Shown here: positions 45,266 through 56,014 of the stretch, in pieces | Layout: each line of letters begins with the position of its first letter | Position numbering within the stretch: the first letter of the stretch is position 1 | Assembly: GCA_963971405.1 (NCBI GenBank) | Contig: OZ020487.1 | Coordinates: 26,707,371-26,771,370 of the forward strand | DNA length: 64,000 bases | Origin: Psococerastis gibbosa | Taxonomy: Eukaryota; Arthropoda; Insecta; Psocodea; Psocidae | Direction: 5' to 3' | Program-made: the position numbers and the translations under genes | The notes under the pieces: model-generated | The model's input: the letters and a program-made list of their open reading frames with translations, nothing else | The model's database searches: none | What the model was told of the DNA's origin: nothing

Positions 45266-45606
45266 CAGGGACGCCACAACGGACTCTTTCCAGGGGGGGG
45301 GGGGGGCAAGAAACCACAAATTATACTATACTGTAGAATGTTTAAATAGGCTATATTAAGAAATTATATCACACTAACCCTTACCTAGATATTGCCGAAA
45401 ACCGTGTGTCGGTACTCATTGGCACTAATGAATTCCGCTATCACTTTGTCTATGTCCAATTGACGCACACCTTTTTAATGCTATTTCATAATTTAGGCTT
45501 TTTTTGGGGGATGGTGGGATGGCAATGATTTCCAGGGGGGGCAATTGGTTTCCAGGGGGGGGGGGCAATGTACCCACCGCCCCCCCCCCCTGTTGTTTCG
45601 TCCCTG
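45266..45606. mobile_element. hAT-like MITE with perfect 8 bp target duplication
   Basis: The ends are CAGGGACGCCACAACGG and the complement of CAGGGACGAAACAACAGG. Each is followed inward by a G-run on the strand read from the end. TGTACCGG is duplicated exactly at 45258-45265 and 45607-45614. Inside, the motif TTTCCAGGGGGGGGCAA occurs three times. There is no coding capacity. Confidence 0.9.
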
Positions 45607-46016
45607 TGTACCGGAACTTGTAAATGTCAAAACAATAATAGCATAAAAATAACCTAACTGGCTTATGAGAGAATATTAAGTCTACTAGAAGTTATAGTAC
45701 TGGAAGTATTTTTTTTTTTAGTACAAATCTACAGAATGGTGGGTGGCCTATTGTTAATGGACTGAATAGCCTCAGGACCTTTTCCTAAAGGATGATGAAC
45801 CTTCAAGTACCTTCCCCCTATCAAAACACCATCCATGGTATCGCTCACACCATACAGGCATATCTCAATTTAGAATGCAACAGTGGGGGACTGACGTTAA
45901 AAATTAGGCCAGGAAATATAAGTTCACACCAGGTCACCATTCGAAAATTTAAGAGCAGAGTCTGCGGAAGAGCACTCAAGGCCAATGAAATGGTGTTATG
46001 ATTTATTTAATAATGG

Positions 46017-46387
46017 GCCAACGGCCTTACCGTGTTGATTCCATGACAGCAGAACATGTTTCAAACTGCGGCAAACTTGGTAGTGTGCACAGCGTTGGCA
46101 GGGGAACGTGGTGGGACATGATAACGTGCTGAGACTATACCAGTCAGTCTACGTGCGTGTCGAGTACTGGTCACCTCCGATTTAATCGTGTGACTTTACC
46201 ATGTTCCCCATGTGCTTCGGAATCCACTATAATCAGGAGGTCCACCCTGTCAGTCAACTCCCCTTTCCCCCGTGGTGAAGGAGTCTGCCCTTAGGGTGCC
46301 TCAAGTTAACAGACTCACTCCCCCGCCAGGCTGACAGGGTTGCTTAAAGCAGAAATGCTGAAAACAGGCGTAGGAAACAACAACAAC
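46017..46387 (+). mobile_element. 5S rRNA-derived SINE, copy 3, with target site duplication
   Basis: The head GCCAACGGCCTTACCGTG, then TTGATTCCATGA, shows the 5S-type start. The body matches copy 2 throughout (TGCGGCAAACTTGGTAGTG, CAGCGTTGGCAGGGGAACG, GTCTACGTGCGTGTCGAG). The tail is ACAACAACAAC. A perfect 12 bp direct repeat ATTTAATAATGG flanks it at 46005-46016 and 46388-46399. Confidence 0.9.
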
Positions 46388-46399
46388 ATTTAATAATGG

Positions 46400-47429
46400 A
46401 ATTCGCACACACGAGTCGTAGACTGAAACTTATGATAATTTTTAGGAGGGCAGTCACCCGTTGTAAGCAAAGAAGGAGCTGTTCTCACCCGATATCGTGG
46501 CGAGGACGTGCGAATTTTTTTGATGATGAATTTTGTTTTTAATTTGACAACCAACATGCACATGTTATTTTTTTTGTCGTTTATTTGTGTAATATATTTC
46601 TGTTTCTTTTAATTTTGTTTTATCAATTTTCTTCATAAAACATTTCTGATTTTTTTCCGGTTAGAGCAGTCAGATCCCTTTTCATCACTGATTTGCCCAT
46701 GCCATTGGGCAAATGCTCGATTTCCCAAATGGCCAGTCCGCGCCAGTGATGCGATATCTAAACGATATCGTGAATGTCAAGTCACTATACATAGCTGTAC
46801 ATAGATGTTGCCGTTTGGAAATTGTATACGATAGTTGGTAGTCAGAAGCTCCATAGTTCGCAGTAGAAAACAACTGAAAAAAAGCACAGGAAAATGAATA
46901 AAACTGGTAGAAGCCGCAATAGTATAGGTAACTTAATACCCTATTGTTGTCCAAGAGGCAGGTGCACTGCCGAAGGACACGGCTCTATAGAGTCCTGAAG
47001 AAGTCCAGGGAAACTAGCCACCCAGGAATGCAGGTGCCTGTGTCTGATGACAATGTAGTCCAAAAAAACGTCGACCATCCTGGAGACATACGCAAAAAAA
47101 TAAAAAAAGGGTTATGTATTTAATTATAACCGGTCATTCTAGAATTAGGTAGTATTACTCTGGAAGGGTGGGGCAAGGTCGTCCAATGGCCAGTCAGGCT
47201 GCCTTGGCATTCGCGGGCTCTTTTCTTCTATGCTATAGACTACGAGTACCAAATAGGAGAAGCAACATTTATAATGAAGTTTTATTACTTGGCGTCAACG
47301 TCGCTTGAGACGCGTAGTTTATCAATCAATCAAAGCTCGAGGACATTCTAGGTGGCGAATAGCAAGACCAGCGTTTTATTTAGGGTGACTCCTAACTATT
47401 TTAATCCGTTTTTATTAATCCAACTACTA
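46400..47429. other. Unassigned spacer
   Basis: I see no gene or bounded repeat. Confidence 0.4.
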
Positions 47430-47595
47430 AGCTCTTCTATGGCATAGTGGTAGCTTGTTCGCACTTGTGTGGGTCTCTACACATCATGCAATCGGTGACC
47501 TGTCATAACTCAACATAGGTAGCTAATACCTACAGAGGCGACTGAAGAGAGGTTATTTGGATATATTCATTGAACTATTTGTATGCGAATAATTA
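47430..47595 (+). mobile_element. SINE with tRNA-like head, copy
   Basis: It opens GCTCTTCTATGGCATAGTGG with the A-box-like TGGCATAGTGGTAGC. GGGTCTCTACACATCATGC, ACCTGTCATAACTCAACA, ACAGAGGCGACTGAAGAG and GGATATATTCATTGAAC follow. It ends in an A-run at about 47595-47606. Confidence 0.7.
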
Positions 47596-47606
47596 AAAAA
47601 AAAAAA

Positions 47607-49451
47607 TCCATTTTTCCAAATTTTTGAGGAACACCAAAACAACTTCTTGGATTTGAGTTAGGCCCTATTTCTTAACTAAAGGAAATTATCAACGCCCTAC
47701 TGTGTCAAAGCTAACTACGCGATTAAAATGGTTTCACAACAGAACGATGCGCCTTCATCTAGACTCAAATACATTGAAAACCTGAAATTTGAAAAAAATG
47801 TATTTGCCCCTGCCATTCTGTCTGTGTGAGAAAAATAGTTTAAAATCTGTATCACAACTTCCATTCATTGTAAACAGTTCCTTCCCCTATACAAAACAAA
47901 TTATAGAGTTTGTGTCCTGTGGGCCCTCACCGTGGCCTTAAATATACAAAATCTGGCTGGAGGGGGAATTATGTCACTTAAACTAACTACGTCTTGTAAT
48001 TTATTTATTTATTGATTTTTACTTAGGAGTGTATTTCAGTAACAAGGACCATAGTCCGCTTTGTATGTGTAAATTTAAAAAAAATGTAGTAGAAACCTAG
48101 ACATTGTATTGCTTAACAAGGAGAATAGTCCGCTTTTTTTTCCATGTAAATATTTATTAATATTTTTAAATATTAGTTATATAAGTTAAAACTTATATTA
48201 GGTATGAAGTGCCACCCTCCCACGCTTCGGCTTGAGGGGGCACAGGTTATTTCACGTTCACATGTTCATTTTGTTGAGAAATATACGGTTTTTCAATTCT
48301 ATGCTATTCTATTCACAATATATATGGAGAGTGGACAGACTGGAACTAGTTTTATAGGTACTATACTACTATACTATTGATAGTAGGTACTCCATTCACG
48401 CCTTATAGCTTCAGTTTAGAGTTATGCAATTAAGAGCTAAGACGTTTATGGTACATATAAAAATATCGAGTCAAAAATTAGAAGAAATCTTATTCTAAAT
48501 TTTAGTACGTAGTATGTAGCCGGTACACCGTCAGGTCACCTTGCCTTTCTTCACGCCTTTGACAACAGTAGCCAAACGGTGTTAGTACCGCCTATATATA
48601 ACATACTATAAGTATCTAAATGTAGAGAGGCATTCCTTCTGTTTTGTGGCATCTCATGATTGATATTTTAGGAGAAATTCGAACCTGCAAAAAAACCGGG
48701 CACGATTTATTGTAGGGGTGCCTGATTTGCTCTTTGATGGCATAAGAAACCTATTTAACTGCAGGCTAGTGGTCAGTCATTGGTCACTGGTCAGTTATTC
48801 CTTTGAATCCTCTGTAGTCAAACAATGGCCGTCATAAAACAGAAAATTACTTATTTTTATGGGACAGTTATAAGGAAAGTGATTTCTTTTGATTTTGGTT
48901 TTGACGTCTTTCTGCTGTATAGCTTTTACGACTATGGCGTCGTTCATCTTCTGAGACATAACTTTCAGGTTTCAATGGCTATTATGGCTTCAAATGAAGT
49001 TAGTAAAATTGTTAATTAATTTTTATGATTGATAGCCTAACATCTCCTTTGGGTACATTAGGTGGTATCCCATTTGTTTCAAATAAGAATGCTTACCTAC
49101 ATGCAATGTTGCATCTAATAAAACTAGGAGATTGTACAATATTATACGTTCTTGAGTTCAAAACTATAATCCAAATTTTAATTTCAAACGTCTATCTAAT
49201 TTAATATAGAGGTCTGTGTCCCTGACAATGAGTTTGGACTCCAACCACGCCTAATTGGGAACTGGTACAATGACGCTAGCCAAGGCGGCCTTGGTCACGT
49301 GATCATAACTAAAGCTTCCTGCATAAGAAAGGTGTAATGTCATAAAAGTCGTCATAGACTATCATTCGTTACGACATAACTTTTTACTTACAACATAGGC
49401 TATACTAATGCGGAAAAGCGTTATTGGCGACGCAAATAGCGAGCAAGATGC
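47607..49451. other. Unassigned AT-rich spacer
   Basis: I see no gene or bounded repeat. A CACGTG E-box type word occurs at about 49293 (GGTCACGTGATC); taken alone it is not meaningful. Confidence 0.4.
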
Positions 49452-49459
49452 GGAGCACA

Positions 49460-49619
49460 CAAGACCGTAGCCAGGGGGGAGGGTTATGGGGGCTAAACCC
49501 CCTCCCCCGAAATGAAATGGCTTGCCACTAGAAGATAGAATCGGATTTTGGGAGGAAAAATAAAAACTACTATGTTCCAATGAAATTTCTGAACCCCCCT
49601 TATACTAGCTACGGCCTTG
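49460..49619. mobile_element. hAT-like MITE, CAAGRCCGTAGC ends
   Basis: The ends are CAAGACCGTAGCCAGGGGGG and the complement of CAAGGCCGTAGCTAGTATAA. The flanks GGAGCACA (49452-49459) and GGAGTACA (49620-49627) are an 8 bp target duplication with one change. Elements ending CAAGGCCGTAGC with G-rich inner ends are common in animal genomes. There is no coding capacity in its 160 bp. Confidence 0.85.
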
Positions 49620-50563
49620 GGAGTACACATCTTGTATCAAGCATATACTCATATAAGCATATGTACCTATATCGTTTGTCTTTTGCTATAATTAAATTTT
49701 ATATTCAGTTTTGTTCCACTTCCTTTAATTCCTATTTTTTAAGCGGGAAATTACGTAGTCTTAGTTAAAAATAACACATCTAACAAACAATATGTTATAT
49801 CAATTGAAACTAGAAAGCTGTCAGAAGCTGATGACTACGTATAAGACGCGCACAATACAACGCGACGAAAATAGCCCTGCACAATACAGAAAAAGGACAG
49901 CGAACCCAAGGTTATTGGGGATAGTCGACGTCGAGAACAGCTTCGGCGCCTTTTTGGAATAAAGTCTGGTAATGAATATGTCTTTGTAATAGATGATGAG
50001 CACTGCCTTTTCTATAGAGTCAATTCTATGTTTATCTAGCCATTGTCTTAAAGGCTTTATTCGAAGTTTAGTAGGAGACAATCCACGTCCTAACCATACA
50101 AATGTACTGTACCGTCCACCTTATAAAGTACAGTTTGTGCATTAAGGTGGGAGAGAGTATTGTCCAAGGTTGGGTGGAGCATCTTGTCCAATGATAGATA
50201 AGGCGAGACTGTCTCACTGAGCTGCGACCTGTACCGATAATAAACAATGAAAACGGTCTGAAGACTTGCACGACGTTTCTGGAATATCGGAAGGCAGCAT
50301 CTTGAAACCTTGTTAGAGGCACCGAAATTGTTTTATACTGAGAAGCGCTAGGTCTGCCGGTGCCAATTATAATTGAGCAGCTCCTTATTCCATGATGTTA
50401 GTAAAAAATTATGCAATATTGCTGTATTGTAGAGCTTACTTGGATTCCAATTATTGCTATTCATGAAAAGGGACAATAAAATTCCTATTTTCAGTAGGCC
50501 TATGTTTCAGGTGCATGGATTCATGAGGGGTCGAGGGACGACGGGATGGTAACGGGGTTCATT

Positions 50564-50804
50564 CAAGGACGGATCCAGCATTGATTCTCGGAGGGGGTGA
50601 TATGGGTGGCGAAGAGGGGGGGGGGTAGAGCTGAGAATTAAGATAATTGTTAGCACGAAATGGCACTTTTAAAACATATTATTATTAAATCTAGCATATG
50701 AATGCTTTTTGAAAATAATTTTAAAACTTCTTCAGGAGAAGGCGTCAGATCGCGATGGCTAATTTTTGATAAAAAGAATTTAATTCTCCCAAGATCCGTC
50801 CTTA
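50564..50804. mobile_element. hAT-like MITE, CAAGGACGGATCC ends
   Basis: The ends are CAAGGACGGATCC and the complement of TAAGGACGGATCT. The direct repeat GGTTCATT is exact at 50556-50563 and 50805-50812. A G-run lies just inside the left end (50619-50627). It is 241 bp and non-coding. Confidence 0.85.
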
Positions 50805-50812
50805 GGTTCATT

Positions 50813-51266
50813 CACGTTCATCTGGCCCGCACCTTTTCCCTCGTCCCGTACCCGTGTCCTCCCGCCCTGAAGCAAAAACCGCCGCCACAACCCACGTCCA
50901 GTCCCACAGTGAAAACAGCTTAAATTGGTGAGGGGCGTCAGAAGGATTACTACTTTTGTTTTCTCAGTTTAAAATAACGTACAACTTTCGACTATTATAG
51001 TGTTCTACGTGCATTCAAGCCTACTTGCTCCGATTTCGTGTCCCCTACAGAGAATTACTAGGTACTACTATGCGTCGTATATCATCTTAAGAGACAACCG
51101 GTGGGGAAAAACCTTACGGGTGTAAAAAAATTAAATATTACGGGAAATATCTATCGTAGAGCCATAAATAAAGTGTCATGAAGCTGAGGAAATGTTCCTC
51201 TAACAATTTGATGTAGACTATTTGTCACTTCTGCAACCGGCTATTATATATTGAACTTGGCTTGTA
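50813..51266. other. Unassigned spacer
   Basis: A short, less AT-rich segment (50820-50930) precedes ordinary AT-rich sequence. I see no gene or bounded repeat. Confidence 0.4.
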
Positions 51267-51269
51267 AAA

Positions 51270-52164
51270 AAGAACCGGTCCGGGTTTACTCGAACATGCT
51301 TTCCAATTTATCAAGTAGTAGCTAGAGAAAATGATTAATTTCATGGTAAATAATTTTCCTATAGTTAAATTTCCGATATTTCGGGGGGGGGGGGGGGTTG
51401 TCCACCTGACGTCACTGGAGGTGAGGTAAATTCTAGATAGGTCAGACCAACAAATTACCACAGAGCAATAATGGCAGGGCACGCAATGCATTTGACCGTG
51501 AATTTTCTATCTTTTTTTCAAAAACATTTTTTTTGCACAAAACCAAATAGTGTTTTGGGAAAGCAATCTGTCCGGTTTCGTTACTCAATTTAACACCTAA
51601 AACATGCCCGAAGGTAGAAATCACCGATGGAAATGTTTCGAAGAAAAATTATTTTTTAGTCATTTTTCATTAAAATTTAGTTATTTTTATTTTTTTACCC
51701 CCAGAAGCAAACTATCAAGGGGCAAGCGATTCCCCGCATTTTGTCAAAAATAATAACGACTACAATATATGTGAATTTAAAAGAAATAGTTGGAGCCGTT
51801 TTGGATAAATAATGTTTTTAGACATTTTTTTGGAGTTTTTTGAAATTAAAACCCCCCAAATTAAGATAGTCCAAAATAAAGAAATGGTCCCGAGGTATGA
51901 TTTTTGTGAACCTACATGCCGAATTTCATCAAAATCGACTGAGTAGTTTGCCCGGAAATCGGCGAACAGACAGACAGACAGAGCGACAGACAGAGCGACA
52001 GAGCGACAGACAGACATTTCGTAAAAACCAGTTTTTAGGGTTCCTTTAGGGTTCCTTTAGGGTTCCTTTAGGGTTCTCAAAACGTGTAAATCCGTTGAAA
52101 TCTCGGAATCAAAAATTTCGACCATCACAAATCTTTCCTTATACTACGTACAAATTGGAAAGCA
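51270..52164 (-). mobile_element. (GACA)n-family element, complete minus-orientation copy
   Basis: It aligns end to end with 34611-35478 in the opposite direction. In plus coordinates it runs from AGAACCGGTCCGGGTTTACT, through ATGCTTTCCAATTTATC, a G-run (51384-51397), GTCCACCTGACGTCACTGG, GGCAGGGCACGCAATGC, GTAGTTTGCCCGGAAATC and (GACA)n (51966-52017), to TTTCGACCATCACAAATC and CAAATTGGAAAGC. Inside it, an 11 bp unit AGGGTTCCTTT has expanded to about 3.5 copies (52037-52076) where other copies have a single GGTTCC. Confidence 0.8.
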
Positions 52165-53536
52165 ATAACGTGGACACTGAGTATGTCATGTCAAAGCAGT
52201 TCCAAAACTGTGGTTAATTGGTGTAAGTGACGGTCACATACTACAGTTAAGGCTCTAATTTCTAATTTCGTAGAAAATTGGATTTCAATCAATTTAAAAA
52301 AAGGACTGGGAGGAAGGCATCTGATTGTCTCTGAAGCAGTCAAACAGGGCCTTAAATTAAGAGGATTCGTTTCACTGCTGTTTCAGATTTCCTCAGCACT
52401 GATAGCTGTGGTAGCCACTCAGAACTAAGGCCTGTTTTTGCACTTCTATATGAACCGGGCGTCCTGTGCCAACTATCCTATCGGGCAAGCAACTGTTTGT
52501 ATGTTCTGACAGGTGACGATTATAGACACCACTGATCGTAGCTGCAGAGTGTACATTGTTCAAATTGTCAACTTGGCATGTTGCATAGAAAAGTAAGAGT
52601 TTCAGCAAGAAACAGTGTTGAGTGTGTTTCACTAATTAAGTACCTACTATACAGTAGGTAGTATATGTATACGTGTTATAGTAATAAATAATAATAATAA
52701 ATAGATTTTATTAGTACCATCAACAGATATATACTACGTAGCCTAATAGTATATTTCCACAACGAAAGGGGCTTGCAATTTATAGTTTAAGTACAGTTTA
52801 AGAATCAGCATTGAAATGTAAGTATACAGGAACGAGGAACGAAAAGTATCGCATTCTGCATGTAATAATCCAAGGGAAGAGAAAAGTGATAGAGGGCTCC
52901 CGGCAGAAGAAGAACATCCTAGTTGAAAAACTTGAGGCAGTAGTTTGGCAAGAGCACGACTTCCCTTCTCAGAGCTGCAGTTTCTAGGGCCCAAATTGTC
53001 ATGATGATAGCCGATCTTCGATAGAAGAGCATGCATATGTATTGACAGAAGAAGTAGTAACAGCACCGTATATCGACCATCATTCTGTCACTGTTTTACA
53101 GGAACAGCTACAGCCACTACAGCTGCTACCCCAACCATCATTATGTATAGCCTATACGACTTACATGTAGGCCTAAGGAAATTAAATACATTGTAATCGG
53201 AATGCAATGCCACAAATGATTTTGTCAATGTATGATACATTGTACAAACGGTAGGTATGTATCGTTAATTCCTGAAAAAACAAACCCCAGAAGACATACT
53301 TCATGATACAATGGACCACAACAATGGCATCTAGCTGATTGTCTACCGGATTTGCCAATTGAGATCCGGCAATCCGGCATTACACGAGCTTTCAAGCTTC
53401 TATGTCTATGTCCGTTTGGTGAGGCCTGACATAGAGTTGTTCATAATATGCCGTCCCTCTGTGCCACGCCTATAACGACTCGCCTCGTCTTCTTACACTG
53501 ATATTACTAAAGCTAAGCAAAGTTTTCAGGCAGTGG
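52165..53536. other. Upstream intergenic region of the third cuticle gene
   Basis: An (ATA)n stretch with GATTTTATTAGTACCATC (52680-52720) looks like a retroelement 3' end in minus orientation, but I cannot assign it. I see no gene. Confidence 0.4.
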
Positions 53537-53570
53537 TATATAAGCCTGGAGACCATTCATCAACGTACAG
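53537..53570 (+). promoter_or_regulatory. TATA box and predicted start site of the third cuticle gene
   Basis: TATATAA at 53537-53543 lies 82 bases before the ATG. The expected start, 30 bases on, falls at GTACAGATTTG (53565-53575). Confidence 0.7.
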
Positions 53571-53618
53571 ATTTGTCGTTAGTCTCAAAGAGAAGTCGAC
53601 CAATTTAATTCAACAAAC

Positions 53619-55748
53619 ATGTTCAAGATTGTAAGTATTAAAATTTTGAGATACAGTAGGCCTGTATAGAAATTGCAAAAATGCGCAATATGTATGTATA
53701 CTATACATATATACATAATTTTGTTGGGGCAAATTTTATGGCGGGCAATTTTTAGAGTGGCGAAACATAAGCTAGCTATTGCAAAGAATCCTTTTCAAAG
53801 ATTCAAAAATTTCAAAAATTTAGAAAATTCTTTGCACTGGTAAGCTCATGGCGAAACAGCAAATTTATACGTTTTGTATAAATTCAATTTATTAAGTATT
53901 ATTTTCAGTTTAAAGGGCGTAACGGCTATGTAGGGTAGGTTCAATCAGCTTTGGAGTACGGTTGTTCCAGTCAATAAGCAAAGCATTTACCTAATAAAAA
54001 ATATGCTACATTATTTAACATGTTATTACAGTACAGGGATTGTAATAAGAAAGATGGAACCCAAGAAAAATTATTAAGTGCGGGAATTGAACCCATGTCT
54101 TGGCCTTAACGTCAACTACACAATCCTATCGTACCAATTAATTATGATTTTCTAATACGTAATACGGTACCGGTAGTCATTGAAAGAGAAGAAAAAGGAA
54201 AATTGTTTTTATTTTCCATGTTTTCGAGGCACTGTTACTATTAACCCATTCCACTAGTATGTTGCTCATTGACTAAAACATGTTCTGTATGTTAAATGCC
54301 ATAACTGTTTGAAATTCTTATAGCTACATTAAATTCAGCATTAGAATGCAAATTAGTGAATTAAGAGAAATCTGGGCAATGAGAGATGGTCTATACATTT
54401 CTTGATTCCTATTTTGGTATACATAATGTCCTGGGAGGTTGCTCAGTCAAATTTAGTATTAAAAATGATATAATGTAGGTAATATAATCATGGACTCTAT
54501 GGCGAGTAACTACAGTACAGCTTGACTACATAACCATTTTTCTTCTTTCTAGGTTGCTCTTTTTGCCCTCGTGGCCGCCGCCTCTGCCGCTCCCCAACCT
54601 CAGGTCCTCGTCTCTTCTCCTCTGGTCTCTTCCCTCGGCTTGTCTCCTCTGAACCTCGGCTCTCCCCTCGCCTATGGTTCTCCTCTGGCCTACAACTCTC
54701 CCATCGCCTACAGCTCCCCAGTTTCTTACAGTATTCCTGCTCCATACTCTTACTCTACAGGAAACGTTGTCAGTTATGCCGCTGAACCCGTTGAACAACA
54801 CGGCTACAAGTGAGTTTTTTATACATATTTTTATAATAATTAGCTATGTCTTAGCTTAGGAAATAGTCTAAAATAAAATCATCATCATAATATTTGAGTT
54901 ATGTGATTTTTTTCATAAAAGTATGAAGGGAACCAACATATCATTCGAAAATGGAAAAATCATAATATAAATTAAAAAAAAAAAAAAAAATCTGATTTGA
55001 TGGTATACAGGCCTACATGCGATAATATATTATATGATTTACGATGCAACATAGGCATTAGCAACTTTGATTTTACTAAATTAGTAACGAAGAAATAGAG
55101 AAAATATGGCAAGGTGTCGAGTCCGGTTTAATACAGTCGCAAGCCTTAACGTTTTATCTCTGTTCCAGTTGCATAATTTAAGAACTGCAGGTTCAACTTA
55201 GAAATCTTGTTAGCTTACAACTGTTAACAATATTGAAGTCAGACATTTTAATTAATAATTTTATTTATCTAATGCACCTGTAATAGGAACTCTTCCTATT
55301 TCATAGCATGAAGTATAGAAATTGGAAATAATAGCATTTTAGAAAATGTCTACGTAAATATTCAACATTAGGCTAACTTTCAAAATACCGGACCGAATAA
55401 ATTGAGGTGTCGCAGCGGTGGTGGTGGTGCAACTAATGAGCAATGACCTGGCACCATGATAAGTTCGAGTACCTTTATTATCGGGTACTGCAGTTTGGTT
55501 AATTGACAGCTTTTTATCATAGGCCTACAATCTTTTTACGCCCCTGACATAGAATGCACAGCTATAGAGGGTAACAAATTCTGTTGTTCAATTCTTTCGT
55601 TGAGACACCTCAGTTTACCTTTCGACTCGCGAAATGAAGCCGTAAAATGCTTTAAAAAAAATGTCCTATCGTAGATTCTCAAACCCCATGGTGCTAATTT
55701 TGCGATCTTTCTTTACATGACTTCTTTTGTTTCAGAATCGCCTATTAA
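53619..55748 (+). CDS. Small low-complexity cuticular protein (SPLAYGSP type)
   Basis: Three coding exons: 53619-53630, 54553-54809 and 55736-55748, giving 93 residues. Intron 1 (922 bp) is phase 0. Intron 2 (926 bp) splits a Lys codon after its second base. Residues 1-17 (MFKIVALFALVAAASAA) are the signal peptide, split after residue 4. The mature chain begins PQPQVLVSSPLVSSLGLSPL. It has SPLAYGSPLAYNSPIAYSSP repeats, related to the LAYSSP repeats of the gene at 28550, and should end HGYKIAY. The donor reads AA|GTGAGT, so the unspliced message would stop at once (AAG TGA), giving 90 residues ending HGYK. I prefer the spliced form because donor, polypyrimidine tract and acceptor (TTTTGTTTCAG) are all good. 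There are no cysteines and no Rebers-Riddiford domain. Confidence 0.85.
54090..54155 (-). repeat. tRNA-like remnant inside intron 1 of the third cuticle gene
   Basis: The minus strand reads GATTGTGTAGTTGACGTTAA then GGCCAAGACATGGGTTCAAT and TCCCGCAC. GGGTTCAATTCCCGC is a good B box and GTGTAGTTGACG a weak A box. The acceptor stem does not pair, so this is a decayed tRNA pseudogene or SINE head rather than a working tRNA gene. Confidence 0.4.
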
Positions 55749-56003
55749 GTTAATGCAAAAGTTCCTGCAACCTCAGGGCCGTCGTTGCAAATTGCATCAT
55801 AGTCTGCTCTCCCAGTACTCTCCTATGAACGGCCACCCTGAAATCTTCCACTAAGAAGAATCAAATTTGCAATTCAACTTCGATTCTTTTTGGGGAAGAC
55901 AAAGAGAGAGAAAGTTACCTTATTTTCCATTCTATGCTGATTTTCCATCGCTTCTTTCTTCTATTTATTATCTGTTCTTTTGTTCTTCTTTCTTGCTTAT
56001 AGC

Positions 56004-56009
56004 AATAAA
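56004..56009 (+). terminator. Poly(A) signal of the third cuticle gene
   Basis: AATAAA lies 256 bases after the stop, preceded by a T/C-rich 3' UTR and followed by CAGTTGTTGGATTTG, a GT-rich element. Confidence 0.75.
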
Positions 56010-56014
56010 CAGTT

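Noticed and set aside
51966..52017. (GACA)n tract as a CRISPR-like or regulatory array
   Set aside because: It is a microsatellite inside an interspersed repeat, present at the same place in every copy.
54090..54155. Possible functional tRNA gene on the minus strand
   Set aside because: The B box is good, but the acceptor stem does not pair and the anticodon arm is poor.
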